Assembly: GCA_002480085.1 (NCBI GenBank)
Contig: DKPJ01000006.1
Location: 62,001-126,000 of the forward strand
Source: Enterobacteriaceae bacterium UBA7338
GTDB lineage: Bacteria > Pseudomonadota > Gammaproteobacteria > Enterobacterales > Enterobacteriaceae
Length of the DNA stretch: 64,000 nt
Reading direction: 5' to 3'
The position numbers and the translations under genes are program-made. Shown here one piece after another: positions 27,770 through 36,521 of the stretch. The notes beneath the pieces were generated by a model that was given only the letters and a program-made list of their open reading frames with translations, was not told the DNA's origin and ran no database searches. Position 1 is the first letter of the stretch. The number at the start of each line of letters is the position of its first letter.

Positions 27770-27790
27770 AATAATCATTATCATTCGCAC
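27770..27790 (-). promoter_or_regulatory. Fur box at the ryhB promoter
   Basis: On the minus strand GCGAATGATAATGATTATTA contains the GATAATGAT repeat of the Fur consensus GATAATGATAATCATTATC, immediately upstream of the RyhB start. Confidence 0.85.
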
Positions 27791-27884
27791 TTGTCCAATA
27801 CTTTTTGCAAAAAATGGCAGTTGACGGAAATTTTAAATTCCCTGATGGTGGAGAGGAGAGTTAACTAACTGAGGATAGAGGAAA

Positions 27885-28373
27885 ATGAGTGAGATAGTGA
27901 TACGCCACGTCGAAGCCCGCGATGCCGAGTCATTACGCCTGATGTCAGCGCAGCCGGAGATGTATCACCATCTGCTACAGCTACCCTACCCCTCACAGGA
28001 GCTTTGGCAGGAGCGGGTTAAGCCCCGGCCCGGCCACCGTATGCTAGTCGCTACCATTGATGGGGAAGTGGCCGGACATATCGGCATCAGCGTGGAGCAG
28101 AACCCGCGCCGCAGCCACGCGGCAGAGTTTGGCCTTGCCGTCTCGCCTGCTTTTCGCCAGCGGGGCGTTGCCAGCGCCCTGATGAAGGCGATGATTGATG
28201 TTTGCGAGAACTGGCTGCGCATCGAGCGTATTGAGCTGTCGGTATATGCCGATAACGAAGCCGCCATCGCGCTCTACCGCAAGCATGGCTTTGAGATTGA
28301 GGGCACCGCCAGGAAGTATGCCCTGCGCAACGGCGAGCTGGTGGACTCCTACTTTATGGCACGCATGAAATAA
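27885..28373 (+). CDS. yhhY: GNAT-family N-acetyltransferase YhhY
   Basis: A 162-residue GNAT protein. The acetyl-CoA site is AFRQRGVASALMKAMIDVCE (motif A, R/QxxGxG/A) and the C-terminal half is LYRKHGFEIEGTARKYALRN. E. coli YhhY acetylates some amino acids and is linked to aminoacyl-nucleotide resistance; the role here follows by similarity. It is divergent from ryhB. Confidence 0.92.
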   Translation: MSEIVIRHVEARDAESLRLMSAQPEMYHHLLQLPYPSQELWQERVKPRPGHRMLVATIDGEVAGHIGISVEQNPRRSHAAEFGLAVSPAFRQRGVASALMKAMIDVCENWLRIERIELSVYADNEAAIALYRKHGFEIEGTARKYALRNGELVDSYFMARMK

Positions 28374-28379
28374 GCAACT

Positions 28380-28454
28380 GCCCGGTGGCGCTGCGCTTAC
28401 CGGGCCTACGTTTCGTGCCGTTGTAGGCCGGGTCAGGCGAAGCCGCCACCCGGC
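28380..28454. repeat. REP/BIME pair between yhhY and ggt
   Basis: Two opposed units, GCCCGGTGGCGCTGCGCTTA and TGTAGGCCGGGTCAGGCGAA with complements, at the convergent 3' ends. Confidence 0.85.
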
Positions 28455-28461
28455 AAACACG

Positions 28462-30210
28462 CTAATACCCTGCGGTTAAGTCATCTACCGAACGCGGATC
28501 CGACGCGCCATACAGCGCCCCATCCTCGCCTACCATAATGCTCTGGGTGCTGCCCATCGCCTCTTTCAGCGCGACCTTCTGCCCCTTCTGCTCCAGCATT
28601 TTCAGCGTATCAGGGCTAAAGCCCTTCTCCACGCGCAGCTCGTCCGGCAGCCACTGGTGGTGGAAACGCGGTGCGTTAGTCGCTTCGGCAACGTTCATCT
28701 TGAAATCGATGCTGTTGACGACCATTTGCAGCACGGTCGTGATAATTCGGCTGCCGCCCGGACTACCGGTAACCAGCCAGGTTTTACCGTCTTTGGCGAC
28801 GATGGTTGGCGACATCGACGAGAGCGGGCGCTTGTTTGGCCCCACGGCGTTAGCATCGCCACCTACCAGCCCGTAGACGTTCGGCACGCCCGGCTTGGCC
28901 GAGAAGTCATCCATCTCGTTGTTCAGCAGAATGCCGGTGTTACCCGCCACGATCCCTGAGCCAAAGGTGGTATTCAGCGTATAGGTCACCGCCACCGCAT
29001 TACCCTCTTTATCCACCACCGAGAAGTGGGTGGTCTGATTGCTCTCATAAGGCGCCAGCTTGCCGGGGCGGATCTGGCTCGACGGCTTCGCCTTGTTAAC
29101 GTCGATCTGCTGAGCAATGGATTTGGCGTACTCTTTACTGGTCAGCGCCTGCCACGGCACTTTAACGAAGTCCGGGTCGCCAAGGTACTCCGAGCGGTCG
29201 GCGTAGGCGTACTTCTCCGCCTCGGCCATCACCTGCATCGCATCCGCGCTGCCAAAGCCATATTTCGCCAGGTCGAAGTTTTCAAGGATATTGAGGATCT
29301 GCACGATGTGGATCCCGCCTGAGGAGGGCGGCGGCATGGAGAAGACCTGGTAGCCACGGTAGTCGCCGCTGATAGGCGTGCGCTCCACCGCCCGGTAGGC
29401 CGCCAGATCCTCTTTGGTAATCAGGCCGCCGTTCTTGCTCATCTCCTGGGCAATCTGATCGGCAATCGCCCCCTTATAAAACGCATCCGGTCCCAGCTCG
29501 GCAATCATCTCCAGGCTCTTCGCCAGATTAGCCTGTACCAGCTTGTCACCCTTCTTCAGCGGCTCACCGTTTTTCCAGAAGATCGCCTTGCTGTTGTCAT
29601 GATTGGGTAGCACTTCGCTGCCGTAGGTTTTCAGATCCTCTGCCAGCGCATCGTTAACCGTAAAGCCCTGGCGGGCCAGCTTGATCGCGGGCTGCACCAC
29701 CTTGTTCAGCGGCAGCGTGCCGTACTTCTCCAGCGCCAGCGAGAAGCCCGCCACCGTGCCGGGGGTACCGGTCGCCAGATGAGAGGTCAGGGATTTTTTA
29801 CTGTCCGGGTTCCCCTGCTCGTCGAGGAACATATCCCGGCTGGCCTGGGCTGGTGCCATCTCGCGGAAGTCGATGGCGGTAGTGGTACCGTCTTTGGTAC
29901 GCAGCAGCATAAACCCGCCGCCGCCAAGGTTCCCGGCCTGCGGATGGGTCACCGCCAGCGCGTAACCGACGGCTACGGCGGCATCGACCGCGTTGCCGCC
30001 CTGCTTCAGAATATCAACACCCACGCGGGTCGCAGCGGCATCCACTGAAGCCACCATCCCCTGCTGCTCGCGCACCGGGTGGAAGGTATCGGCTTCAACG
30101 CCGTAGGAGACGGGGGGCGCTTCCGGCTGTGGCGCGGCGGCCACGCCAAAACAGCTTCCGGCGAGCAGCGCCGCAATAGCGGCCCAGCGCGCAAACTTAG
30201 GCTTACTCAT
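28462..30210 (-). CDS. ggt: gamma-glutamyltranspeptidase, periplasmic
   Basis: Ggt transfers or hydrolyses the gamma-glutamyl group of glutathione in the periplasm. The 582-residue precursor has a signal peptide (RWAAIAALLAGSCFGVAAA, residues 8-26) and self-cleaves before the catalytic Thr in YESNQTTHFSVVDKEG, giving large and small subunits. The substrate segment MSPTIVAKDG and GSPGGSRIITTVLQ are conserved. I choose the ATG at 30208-30210, seven bases after GGAG; an adjacent upstream GTG would add one residue. Confidence 0.96.
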   Translation of the reverse strand: MSKPKFARWAAIAALLAGSCFGVAAAPQPEAPPVSYGVEADTFHPVREQQGMVASVDAAATRVGVDILKQGGNAVDAAVAVGYALAVTHPQAGNLGGGGFMLLRTKDGTTTAIDFREMAPAQASRDMFLDEQGNPDSKKSLTSHLATGTPGTVAGFSLALEKYGTLPLNKVVQPAIKLARQGFTVNDALAEDLKTYGSEVLPNHDNSKAIFWKNGEPLKKGDKLVQANLAKSLEMIAELGPDAFYKGAIADQIAQEMSKNGGLITKEDLAAYRAVERTPISGDYRGYQVFSMPPPSSGGIHIVQILNILENFDLAKYGFGSADAMQVMAEAEKYAYADRSEYLGDPDFVKVPWQALTSKEYAKSIAQQIDVNKAKPSSQIRPGKLAPYESNQTTHFSVVDKEGNAVAVTYTLNTTFGSGIVAGNTGILLNNEMDDFSAKPGVPNVYGLVGGDANAVGPNKRPLSSMSPTIVAKDGKTWLVTGSPGGSRIITTVLQMVVNSIDFKMNVAEATNAPRFHHQWLPDELRVEKGFSPDTLKMLEQKGQKVALKEAMGSTQSIMVGEDGALYGASDPRSVDDLTAGY

Positions 30211-30332
30211 CACTATTCTCCAGGAAAAATGGCTGATATTGCTGCTTAATCCTGGTTCACAACGTTAAAAAAAGCACAGTCTTAGCGTTGAGCAAGTAAA
30301 CTTAAATAATCCACCTACAGGAGGAAATAACG

Positions 30333-30698
30333 ATGAAATACCTCTTATCTCTGGCGATATTGCTGCCGCTTAGCGTTTTCGCGCAGCCAATTAATACCAT
30401 GAATAACCCGAACCAGCCGGGGTATCAGATCCCCAGCCAGCAGCGGATGCAGACCCAGATGCTGAACCAGCAAAGCCAGCGGAAAGGCATGCTAAACCAG
30501 CAGCTTCAGACTCAGACGCGCATGCAGCAGCAGCACCTGGAGTCGCAGATCAACAATAACTCCCAGCGCATGCTGGATTCGCAGCCGGGCATGCTGGATA
30601 ACAGCCGCGAACAGATGCTGCCTAACAATAGCGGCAGCATGCTGCATCCGTCCAACACGCCGCAGCCCAACATTCCGCTGAAGACGATGAGTCCTTAA
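30333..30698 (+). CDS. yhhA: secreted Gln/Met-rich protein YhhA (DUF2756)
   Basis: A 121-residue exported protein of unknown function. Signal peptide MKYLLSLAILLPLSVFAQ, then a low-complexity region rich in Gln, Asn and Met (QQRMQTQMLNQQSQRKGMLN and related repeats) likely forming a helical, coiled-coil-like rod. The ribosome binding site AGGAGG is strong. Same place as in E. coli, where yhhA lies between ggt and ugpQ; its stop overlaps the convergent ugpQ stop by three bases. Confidence 0.88.
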   Translation: MKYLLSLAILLPLSVFAQPINTMNNPNQPGYQIPSQQRMQTQMLNQQSQRKGMLNQQLQTQTRMQQQHLESQINNNSQRMLDSQPGMLDNSREQMLPNNSGSMLHPSNTPQPNIPLKTMSP

Positions 30699-31435
30699 GG
30701 CTGAAATTCCGGGCCGATAATGTCGATGCGATCGGTACAGATGCAATCCACGCCCCAGCGCAGCAGCTCTGCCGCACGCTGGGGCTGGTTAACGGTGTAG
30801 ACCAGAATATGCAGCCCGGCGGCTTTGATCTCTGTCGTCCGCTGCGCGTTAAGCAGCTTATGGTTGAGGTGCAGCGAGACGCAGCCGAGGCGATCCGTCA
30901 GCGCGCGCCAGTCGTCGCGCCACGCGTCCAGCAGCAGGCCGCGTGGCAGCTCCGGAGCGGTCTGCTGGGCAGCCTCCAGGGCATCAATCTCAAACGAGGA
31001 GAGCAGCGGTGGGGTCATGCCCTGCCAGAGCGCCCGCGCCGCCAGCGCCACCGTTTTGCCCGTCAGCGGCCCGGTTCCGGTAGTGGGCTTAATTTCAATG
31101 TTGGCCATCATGCCGTGCTGGCGGCAGCGCTCCGCCACCTGTGAGAGCAGCGGCAGCGGCTCGCCTTTAAACTCGCCGCTAAACCAGCTTCCCGCATCCA
31201 CCTTCAGCAGATCGCTCCATGCCAGATCCCCCGCCACGCCCCAGCCGTTGCTGGTGCGCTCAAGGTTATCGTCATGCAGCAGGAAGATCTCGCCGTCGCG
31301 GGAGAGCTTGACGTCAAACTCGATCATGGTGTGACCGAGGCGCGCCCCGGTATCGATGCCCGCAAGGGTATTCTCCGGGGCCAGCTTGCCGCCGCCGCGA
31401 TGGGCGACGACTGCGGGGTAAGGCCAGTGACTCAT
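30695..31435 (-). CDS. ugpQ: cytoplasmic glycerophosphodiester phosphodiesterase
   Basis: UgpQ hydrolyses glycerophosphodiesters to glycerol-3-phosphate and an alcohol as they enter through the Ugp transporter. The 246 residues show the GDPD signature VVAHRGGGKLAPENTLAGI (catalytic His and Arg) and EFDVKLSRDGEIFLLHDDNL (metal ligands). Its start overlaps the ugpC stop by four bases; it is the last gene of ugpBAECQ. Confidence 0.96.
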   Translation of the reverse strand: MSHWPYPAVVAHRGGGKLAPENTLAGIDTGARLGHTMIEFDVKLSRDGEIFLLHDDNLERTSNGWGVAGDLAWSDLLKVDAGSWFSGEFKGEPLPLLSQVAERCRQHGMMANIEIKPTTGTGPLTGKTVALAARALWQGMTPPLLSSFEIDALEAAQQTAPELPRGLLLDAWRDDWRALTDRLGCVSLHLNHKLLNAQRTTEIKAAGLHILVYTVNQPQRAAELLRWGVDCICTDRIDIIGPEFQP

Positions 31436-32505
31436 ATGCGTTGTCCTGTTTCACCGTCAAAAAGATGCAGGTGGCTCTCGGGCATGTTCAGCCACAGCGT
31501 GCTGCCCGGGGCCGGGCGATCGTGATGCGGCAGCCGCACTACCAGCTTCTGCTCGCCCCAGCGGCCGTGGGCCAGGTTATCCGCCCCCAGCATCTCCAGG
31601 GTATCCATCACCAGCGGGATACCGCCTGCGGACTGTGAGCTTAGCGTAATATGCTCGGGGCGGATACCCAGCGTCATCTTGCGCCCGGCGTAGCCGCGGT
31701 AGAACCAGTTAATGGGCAGCGCCATACCGCTCTCCAGCTCAAAGTGATCCCCGGCGGTGCTGATGCGCCCCTCCAGCAGGTTCATCGCCGGGCTACCGAT
31801 AAAGCTCGCGACAAAACGGCTGGCGGGCTTCTCGTAGACCTCAACCGGGGTGCCGATCTGCTCTGCCACGCCCCTGTTCATCACCATTACCCGCTGCGCC
31901 AGGGTCATGGCCTCCACCTGATCGTGAGTAACGTAGAGCGAGGTGGTCTTCAGGCGGCGATGCAGCTGCTGTAGTTCGAGGCGCATCTGGACGCGCAGCT
32001 TGGCGTCGAGGTTGGAGAGCGGCTCATCAAAGAGGAAAACGGCGGGATCGCGAACGATCGCCCGGCCCATCGCTACCCGCTGACGCTGTCCGCCGGAGAG
32101 TTCGCGCGGACGACGCTTCAGCAGGCTATCCAGCTCCAGAATGCGCGCCGCCTCTTTGACCCGCTCGGCGATGTGCGCCTTGCTCATACCGCGAATTTTC
32201 AGCCCCCACGCCATGTTCTCCTCCACGCTCATGTGTGGATAGAGGGCATAGTTCTGGAACACCATGGCGATACCGCGCTCTTTTGGCTCCATCTCGGTCA
32301 CCCGCTGACGATCGATCCAGACGTCGCCGCTGGTGACCCGCTCAAGCCCGGCCACCATCCGCAGCAGGGTCGATTTGCCGCAGCCGGAGGGACCGACCAT
32401 CACAATAAATTCGCCGTCTGATACGTCCAGGGTCAGGGGTTGGATCACCTGAGTCTTGCCGCCGTCCCAGCTTTTGCTTACTGCCTGTAGTTTTAATCCA
32501 GCCAT
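31432..32505 (-). CDS. ugpC: sn-glycerol-3-phosphate ABC transporter ATPase
   Basis: The ATPase of the UgpBAEC importer for glycerol-3-phosphate and glycerophosphodiesters. Its 357 residues contain Walker A VGPSGCGKSTLLRMVAGLE, the Q-loop FQNYALYPHM, signature LSGGQRQRVAMGRAIVRDP, Walker B FLFDEPLSNLD, the H-loop YVTHDQ and a C-terminal TOBE/MalK-like regulatory domain. It follows ugpE with a 6-bp gap. Confidence 0.97.
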   Translation of the reverse strand: MAGLKLQAVSKSWDGGKTQVIQPLTLDVSDGEFIVMVGPSGCGKSTLLRMVAGLERVTSGDVWIDRQRVTEMEPKERGIAMVFQNYALYPHMSVEENMAWGLKIRGMSKAHIAERVKEAARILELDSLLKRRPRELSGGQRQRVAMGRAIVRDPAVFLFDEPLSNLDAKLRVQMRLELQQLHRRLKTTSLYVTHDQVEAMTLAQRVMVMNRGVAEQIGTPVEVYEKPASRFVASFIGSPAMNLLEGRISTAGDHFELESGMALPINWFYRGYAGRKMTLGIRPEHITLSSQSAGGIPLVMDTLEMLGADNLAHGRWGEQKLVVRLPHHDRPAPGSTLWLNMPESHLHLFDGETGQRI

Positions 32506-32511
32506 GTTTTT

Positions 32512-33357
32512 TTATTTCTCACTGTCCACTAAACCACGCACGAACGCACGCTGCATGGCTAATACGATAACGACGGGGGGGATCAGGGTCAGCAGCATCG
32601 CCGCCATCACCTGGTTCCACTGGGTGGTGCCCTCCCCGGTAGCAATCATCCCTTTGATCCCCGCCACGGCGGTGCCGAGGTTGACGTCGCTGACGATCAG
32701 CAGCGGCCACAGATACTGGTTCCAGCCGTAGATAAAGGTGATGACAAACAGCGCCGCAAGGTTGGTTTTCGAGAGCGGCAGCACGATGTCGCGGAAAAAG
32801 CGCATCGGCGATGCGCCATCAATACGCGCAGCCTCAATCAGCTCGTCCGGCAGGGTCATAAAGAACTGGCGGAAGAGGAAGGTCGCGGTGGCCGAGGCCA
32901 TCAGGGGTAGCGTCAGGCCGGTATAGCTGTCGAGCATCTTCAGGTTGGCGATCACCTCCACCGTCGGGAAGATACGCACCTCCACCGGCAGCATCAGGGT
33001 GATAAAGATCATCCAGAAGAAGAGATTGCGCAGCGGGAAGCGGAACCAGACGATGGCAAAAGCGGAGAGCATCGACACCGCAATCTTCCCCACCGTGATG
33101 CTGAAGGCCATGATGAAGCTGTTGAGCAGCATCAGCCAGAAGGGCGCGCTGTTGGCGCCCACGCCCTGCAGCCAGATGGTCTTCATGTTATCCAGCAGGT
33201 GGCTGCCGGGGATCAGGGTCATCGGCGTCTCAAACACCGCCCGGTTGTCCAGCGTCGCCGCCACAAAGGCGACGTAGAGCGGGAAGAGAATGGCGGCGAT
33301 GCCGAGGATCAGCATCACATGGCTGAAAATGGTCAGCCCGCGTCGGTTTTCAATCAT
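32512..33357 (-). CDS. ugpE: sn-glycerol-3-phosphate ABC permease subunit
   Basis: An inner-membrane permease subunit of 281 residues with six hydrophobic segments. The EAA loop that contacts UgpC is ELIEAARIDGASPMRFFRDI, residues ~185-204. The start overlaps the ugpA stop by four bases (ATGA-type), implying coupled translation. Confidence 0.96.
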   Translation of the reverse strand: MIENRRGLTIFSHVMLILGIAAILFPLYVAFVAATLDNRAVFETPMTLIPGSHLLDNMKTIWLQGVGANSAPFWLMLLNSFIMAFSITVGKIAVSMLSAFAIVWFRFPLRNLFFWMIFITLMLPVEVRIFPTVEVIANLKMLDSYTGLTLPLMASATATFLFRQFFMTLPDELIEAARIDGASPMRFFRDIVLPLSKTNLAALFVITFIYGWNQYLWPLLIVSDVNLGTAVAGIKGMIATGEGTTQWNQVMAAMLLTLIPPVVIVLAMQRAFVRGLVDSEK

Positions 33358-34241
33358 TGATAGCGCACCTTACTCTCGACGTAGCGGAACTGAACCACCG
33401 TCAGGATAATCACCAGCATCATCAGCACCACCGACTGGGCGGCAGAGGCAGAGAGATCCAGCCCGGCAAAGCCTTCCCGGTAGATTTTGTAGATCAGCGT
33501 GGTAGTCGCCTGCACCGGCCCACCGGCAGTGGCGGCGTCGATCACCGGGAAGGTGTCGAAGAAGGCATAGACCAGGTTAACCACCAGCAGGAAGAAGCTG
33601 ACCGGGGCGATCAGCGGCAGCGAGAGCTGGAAAAAGCGACGTACCGGCCCCGCGCCGTCAATAGCGGCAGCCTCCACCAGCGAGCGGGGAATCGACTGCA
33701 GCGCGGCGAAGAAGAAGAGGAAGTTGTAGCTGATCTGCTTCCATACCGAGGCGAAGACCACTAAAAACATCGCCTGGCCGCTGTTCTGGGCGTGGTTCCA
33801 GCTGTAGCCAATCTGCTCCAGCGCGTGGGTAATCAGCCCGCGCCCCGGGTTAAAGAGGAAGATCCACAGCACGGCGGCGATAGCAGGGGCTACGGCGTAG
33901 GGCAGCAGCATCAGGGTCTGGTAGAAGCGGCTGCCGCGCACCACGTAGTCCACCAGCGCGGCAAAAAAGAGCGAGGCCAGCAGGCCGGAGAAGGTCACCA
34001 GCGCACTAAACTTTATCGTCGTCCAGAAAGAGTCCAGATAGTAGCTGTCATGCAGCAGCGCCATAAAGTTGTCCAGCCCAACGAACTGGCTGGAGAGACC
34101 GAACGGATCGACGCTCTGCACCGAGTACCACAGCGCTTCACCCGCGGGCCAGATAAAAAAGATAACGGTAATAATCAGCTGTGGCGCGACCAGCGCATAG
34201 GGAAGCCAGCGCGAGCGGAATACCGGACGGGATGATGACAT
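33354..34241 (-). CDS. ugpA: sn-glycerol-3-phosphate ABC permease subunit
   Basis: The partner of UgpE in the inner-membrane pore, 295 residues as in E. coli, six hydrophobic segments, EAA loop SLVEAAAIDGAGPVRRFFQL. I start at MSSSRPVFRSRWLPYAL (ATG 34239-34241); an upstream in-frame ATG would translate through the REP element and is rejected. It is separated from ugpB by about 107 bases holding a REP pair. Confidence 0.96.
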   Translation of the reverse strand: MSSSRPVFRSRWLPYALVAPQLIITVIFFIWPAGEALWYSVQSVDPFGLSSQFVGLDNFMALLHDSYYLDSFWTTIKFSALVTFSGLLASLFFAALVDYVVRGSRFYQTLMLLPYAVAPAIAAVLWIFLFNPGRGLITHALEQIGYSWNHAQNSGQAMFLVVFASVWKQISYNFLFFFAALQSIPRSLVEAAAIDGAGPVRRFFQLSLPLIAPVSFFLLVVNLVYAFFDTFPVIDAATAGGPVQATTTLIYKIYREGFAGLDLSASAAQSVVLMMLVIILTVVQFRYVESKVRYQ

Positions 34242-34261
34242 TGAGATTTGTTTCCTGAACG

Positions 34262-34338
34262 GCGCCGGGTGGCGGCTTCGCCTTACCCGGCCTACGACGT
34301 GCACCCTGTAGGCCGGATAAGCGTAGCGCCATCCGGCA
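34262..34338. repeat. REP/BIME pair inside the ugp operon
   Basis: Two opposed REP units (GCCGGGTGGCGGCTTCGCCT and TGTAGGCCGGATAAGCGTAG with complements) lie between ugpB and ugpA. REP elements here commonly protect upstream mRNA, which would favour a high UgpB to permease ratio; that is inference. Confidence 0.85.
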
Positions 34339-34348
34339 ATTTCACACA

Positions 34349-35665
34349 TTACGATTTGGTGGACTGCTCGAAGCGGCGCAGCAGCTGGTTACCACGCTCT
34401 ACCGCGCTGTCCAGCGCCTGCTGCGGGGTTTTCTTGCCGGTCCAGACCGACTCCAGCTCTTCATCCACGATGGTGCGGATCTGCGGCATGTTGCCGAGGC
34501 GCAGCCCTTTGGTGAACGGCAACGGCGGCTTGTTCAGCATCTGACGCGTGGCGATATCCGCGCCTGGATTCTTATCATAGAAGCCCTGCTCGCGGGTCAG
34601 ATCGTAAGCGGCAGTCGTGATCGGCAGATAGCCGGTCTTCTGGTGCCACTCGGCGGCGTTTTCCGGCTTCGCCAGGAACTCAAGGAACTGGGCGACGCCG
34701 GTATAGGTCGGCTTATCTTTGCCCTGCATCACCCACAGGCTGGCCCCGCCGATGATGGCGTTCTGCGGCGCGCCCTTCACGTCGGCGTCGTACGGCATCA
34801 TGCCTACGCCGTAGTTAAATTTGGCGTACTGGCGGATATCTGCCAGCGAACCGGAGGAGGCGGTAGTGATCGCGCAGTCGCCGTTATAGAACTTCTCGGT
34901 AGACTCATCCTTGCGCCCGAAGTAGCTAAAGTCGCCCTTCTTATTGAGATCGGCAAGCATCGCGATGTGCTTGACCTGCTCCGGCTTGTTGAACTCCAGC
35001 ACCGCGTCGGTGCCGTCAAAGCCGTTGTTTTTGGTGGCGACCGGCAGACCGTGCCAGGCGCTGAAGTTTTCGATCTGGATCCACCCCTGCCAGCCGCTGG
35101 CGTAGCCGCACTTCATGCCGGCTGCCTTCAGCTTCGCGGTATAGGCGGCGAGGTCCTGCCAGGTTTTCGGCGGCTGCTCGGGATCGAGACCCGCTTTTTT
35201 GAAGGCGTCTTTGTTGTAGTAGAGCACCGGGGTGGAGCTGTTAAACGGCTGGGAGAGCAGATGGCCGGATTTGGCGTCGGTGTAGTAGCCGGAGACGGTT
35301 GGCACGAACTGCGACTCGTCAAACGTGATACCCGCATCGCTGAAGACCTCATACACCGGCTTGATGGCCTTCGACGCCATCATGGTGGCGGTGCCGACCT
35401 CATACACCTGCAAAATAGCAGGGGCGTTACCGGTACGGAAGGCGGCGATCCCGGCGCTCAGGCTCTGCTCGTAGTTGCCTTTGTAGACCGGCACAATTTT
35501 GTAATCCGGATGGCTGTCATTAAAACGCTGCGCCAGGGAGTCAACTTCCTTACCCAACTGCCCTTCCATTGAATGCCAGAACGGAATGGTGGTCACTGCC
35601 ATAGCCTGACCTGCAAACGCCAGACCTAACGCTAATCCTAAAGCTGTATGTCGTAACGATGTCAT
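34349..35665 (-). CDS. ugpB: periplasmic sn-glycerol-3-phosphate-binding protein
   Basis: UgpB is the solute-binding protein for glycerol-3-phosphate and glycerophosphodiesters. The 438 residues equal E. coli. Signal peptide ALGLALGLAFAGQAMA, mature start VTTIPFWHSMEGQLGKEVD; the family 1 SBP signature GNAPAILQVYEVGTATMMAS follows. I start at the ATG 35663-35665; longer frames upstream run through the promoter. Two Pho-box-like repeats precede it. Confidence 0.97.
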   Translation of the reverse strand: MTSLRHTALGLALGLAFAGQAMAVTTIPFWHSMEGQLGKEVDSLAQRFNDSHPDYKIVPVYKGNYEQSLSAGIAAFRTGNAPAILQVYEVGTATMMASKAIKPVYEVFSDAGITFDESQFVPTVSGYYTDAKSGHLLSQPFNSSTPVLYYNKDAFKKAGLDPEQPPKTWQDLAAYTAKLKAAGMKCGYASGWQGWIQIENFSAWHGLPVATKNNGFDGTDAVLEFNKPEQVKHIAMLADLNKKGDFSYFGRKDESTEKFYNGDCAITTASSGSLADIRQYAKFNYGVGMMPYDADVKGAPQNAIIGGASLWVMQGKDKPTYTGVAQFLEFLAKPENAAEWHQKTGYLPITTAAYDLTREQGFYDKNPGADIATRQMLNKPPLPFTKGLRLGNMPQIRTIVDEELESVWTGKKTPQQALDSAVERGNQLLRRFEQSTKS

Positions 35666-35727
35666 TCGGTTATCTCTCTTGTTGTGCCGGATGCGCGATA
35701 TCACGCTTTTCGTGCTCGCGAAGTAAC

Positions 35728-35780
35728 ATGACACGCCCAAATGACAGAAAAATAACCGTTTGTTTACAAAAGTATGACAG
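35728..35780 (-). promoter_or_regulatory. two PHO boxes of the ugpB promoter
   Basis: On the minus strand CTGTCATACTTTTGTAAAC (35762-35780) and CTGTCATTTGGGCGTGTCAT (35728-35747) each carry the CTGTCAT half of the PhoB consensus, 11-bp spaced second halves being degenerate in the first and good in the second. They start about 63 bases upstream of ugpB, consistent with phosphate control of ugp. Confidence 0.75.
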
Positions 35781-35831
35781 GGAAGCGGCAGAGGGATGAT
35801 GGAACGGTGACGATACGATGGCGGGTAAATC

Positions 35832-36200
35832 TTACCCGCGCAGGCGGAGGGCAATCTCCTCAAGCGACAGCTGACCTGCGGCGGCGGCAACCGTTAGCTC
35901 AACATAATCGGCATTAGCTGCCAGAGAGATGCCGTTACGTTTGAGGAACAGCAGCGTGATGAACAGAGCCGTGCGTTTATTACCATCGTTAAAGATATGT
36001 CCACGGGAGATGGCAAGCAGGTGCATGGCGGCAAGGATCCAGATATCGGATACCCCTTCGTATTCATACTTGTTCAAGACGCGATAGAGCAAGGCTTCAG
36101 CTCGCCCTGGATCCGGCATGCCCGCTACGCCTGGCGTTACGCTCAGGAGCTTATCGTGAAAGCGTATTATCTCTTCCGCTGAGATGAACTGAAGCGTCAT
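35832..36200 (-). CDS. Doc-type Fic-domain toxin (death on curing family)
   Basis: A 122-residue Doc/Fic protein with the motif GHIFNDGNKRTALFI (residues ~71-85, consensus HxFx[D/N]GNKR). Doc of phage P1 phosphorylates EF-Tu and halts translation; the same chemistry is likely. Length fits the Doc family (about 126). It overlaps the upstream antitoxin by ATGA (36197-36200), so the two are translationally coupled. This pair is not present between ugpB and livF in E. coli K-12. Confidence 0.9.
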   Translation of the reverse strand: MTLQFISAEEIIRFHDKLLSVTPGVAGMPDPGRAEALLYRVLNKYEYEGVSDIWILAAMHLLAISRGHIFNDGNKRTALFITLLFLKRNGISLAANADYVELTVAAAAGQLSLEEIALRLRG

Positions 36201-36418
36201 TTGTCGGCCAGTTCCCTGATTTCGTTACCATGTACGCTCATGATGGCGTCAAATTCTGCATCCAGCTTTGCCGCCTGGTAACGCTCAAACTCTTCAGTAC
36301 TGATGATCACCGCTGGCTTGTGCCCGCGACGTGTAATGGTTACCGGTGTGCCAGCCGCCGCCGAATCCAGTGCCGCAGCAAGATTTTGCCGGACTTCACT
36401 ATAGCTCATTGTACGCAT
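36197..36418 (-). CDS. Phd/YefM-family antitoxin
   Basis: A 73-residue Phd/YefM antitoxin: the DNA-binding N-terminal domain is MRTMSYSEVRQNLAAALDSA, with TPVTITRRGHKPAVIISTEE typical of the fold, followed by a C-terminal tail that would cap the Doc toxin. I start at ATG 36416-36418; longer in-frame starts run through the operator repeats and the REP element. An inverted repeat just upstream is a probable autoregulatory operator. Confidence 0.9.
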   Translation of the reverse strand: MRTMSYSEVRQNLAAALDSAAAGTPVTITRRGHKPAVIISTEEFERYQAAKLDAEFDAIMSVHGNEIRELADK

Positions 36419-36433
36419 AAAACCTCCGCTCAA

Positions 36434-36465
36434 GTACAAGTCAATTGTACAGCAAACTGGTACAA
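36434..36465. promoter_or_regulatory. candidate autoregulatory operator of the phd-doc pair
   Basis: GTACAA (36434-36439) and TTGTAC (36445-36450) form an inverted repeat around a 5-base spacer, and a third GTACAA follows at 36460-36465. They lie 16 to 47 bases upstream of the antitoxin ATG, where Phd antitoxins usually bind. Inferred from position and symmetry only. Confidence 0.55.
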
Positions 36466-36479
36466 AAGCGTGGGATTTT

Positions 36480-36510
36480 GTAGGCCCGGTAAGCGTAGCG
36501 CCACCGGGCA
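36480..36510. repeat. REP element downstream of livF
   Basis: One unit, GTAGGCCCGGTAAGCGTAGC followed by GCCACCGGGCA, between livF and the toxin-antitoxin pair. Confidence 0.85.
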
Positions 36511-36521
36511 ATATAGACGGT

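Noticed and set aside
34242..34349. N-terminal extension of UgpA through the REP pair
   Set aside because: The in-frame ATG at 34349 would translate REP palindromes; the start at 34241 gives the exact E. coli length.
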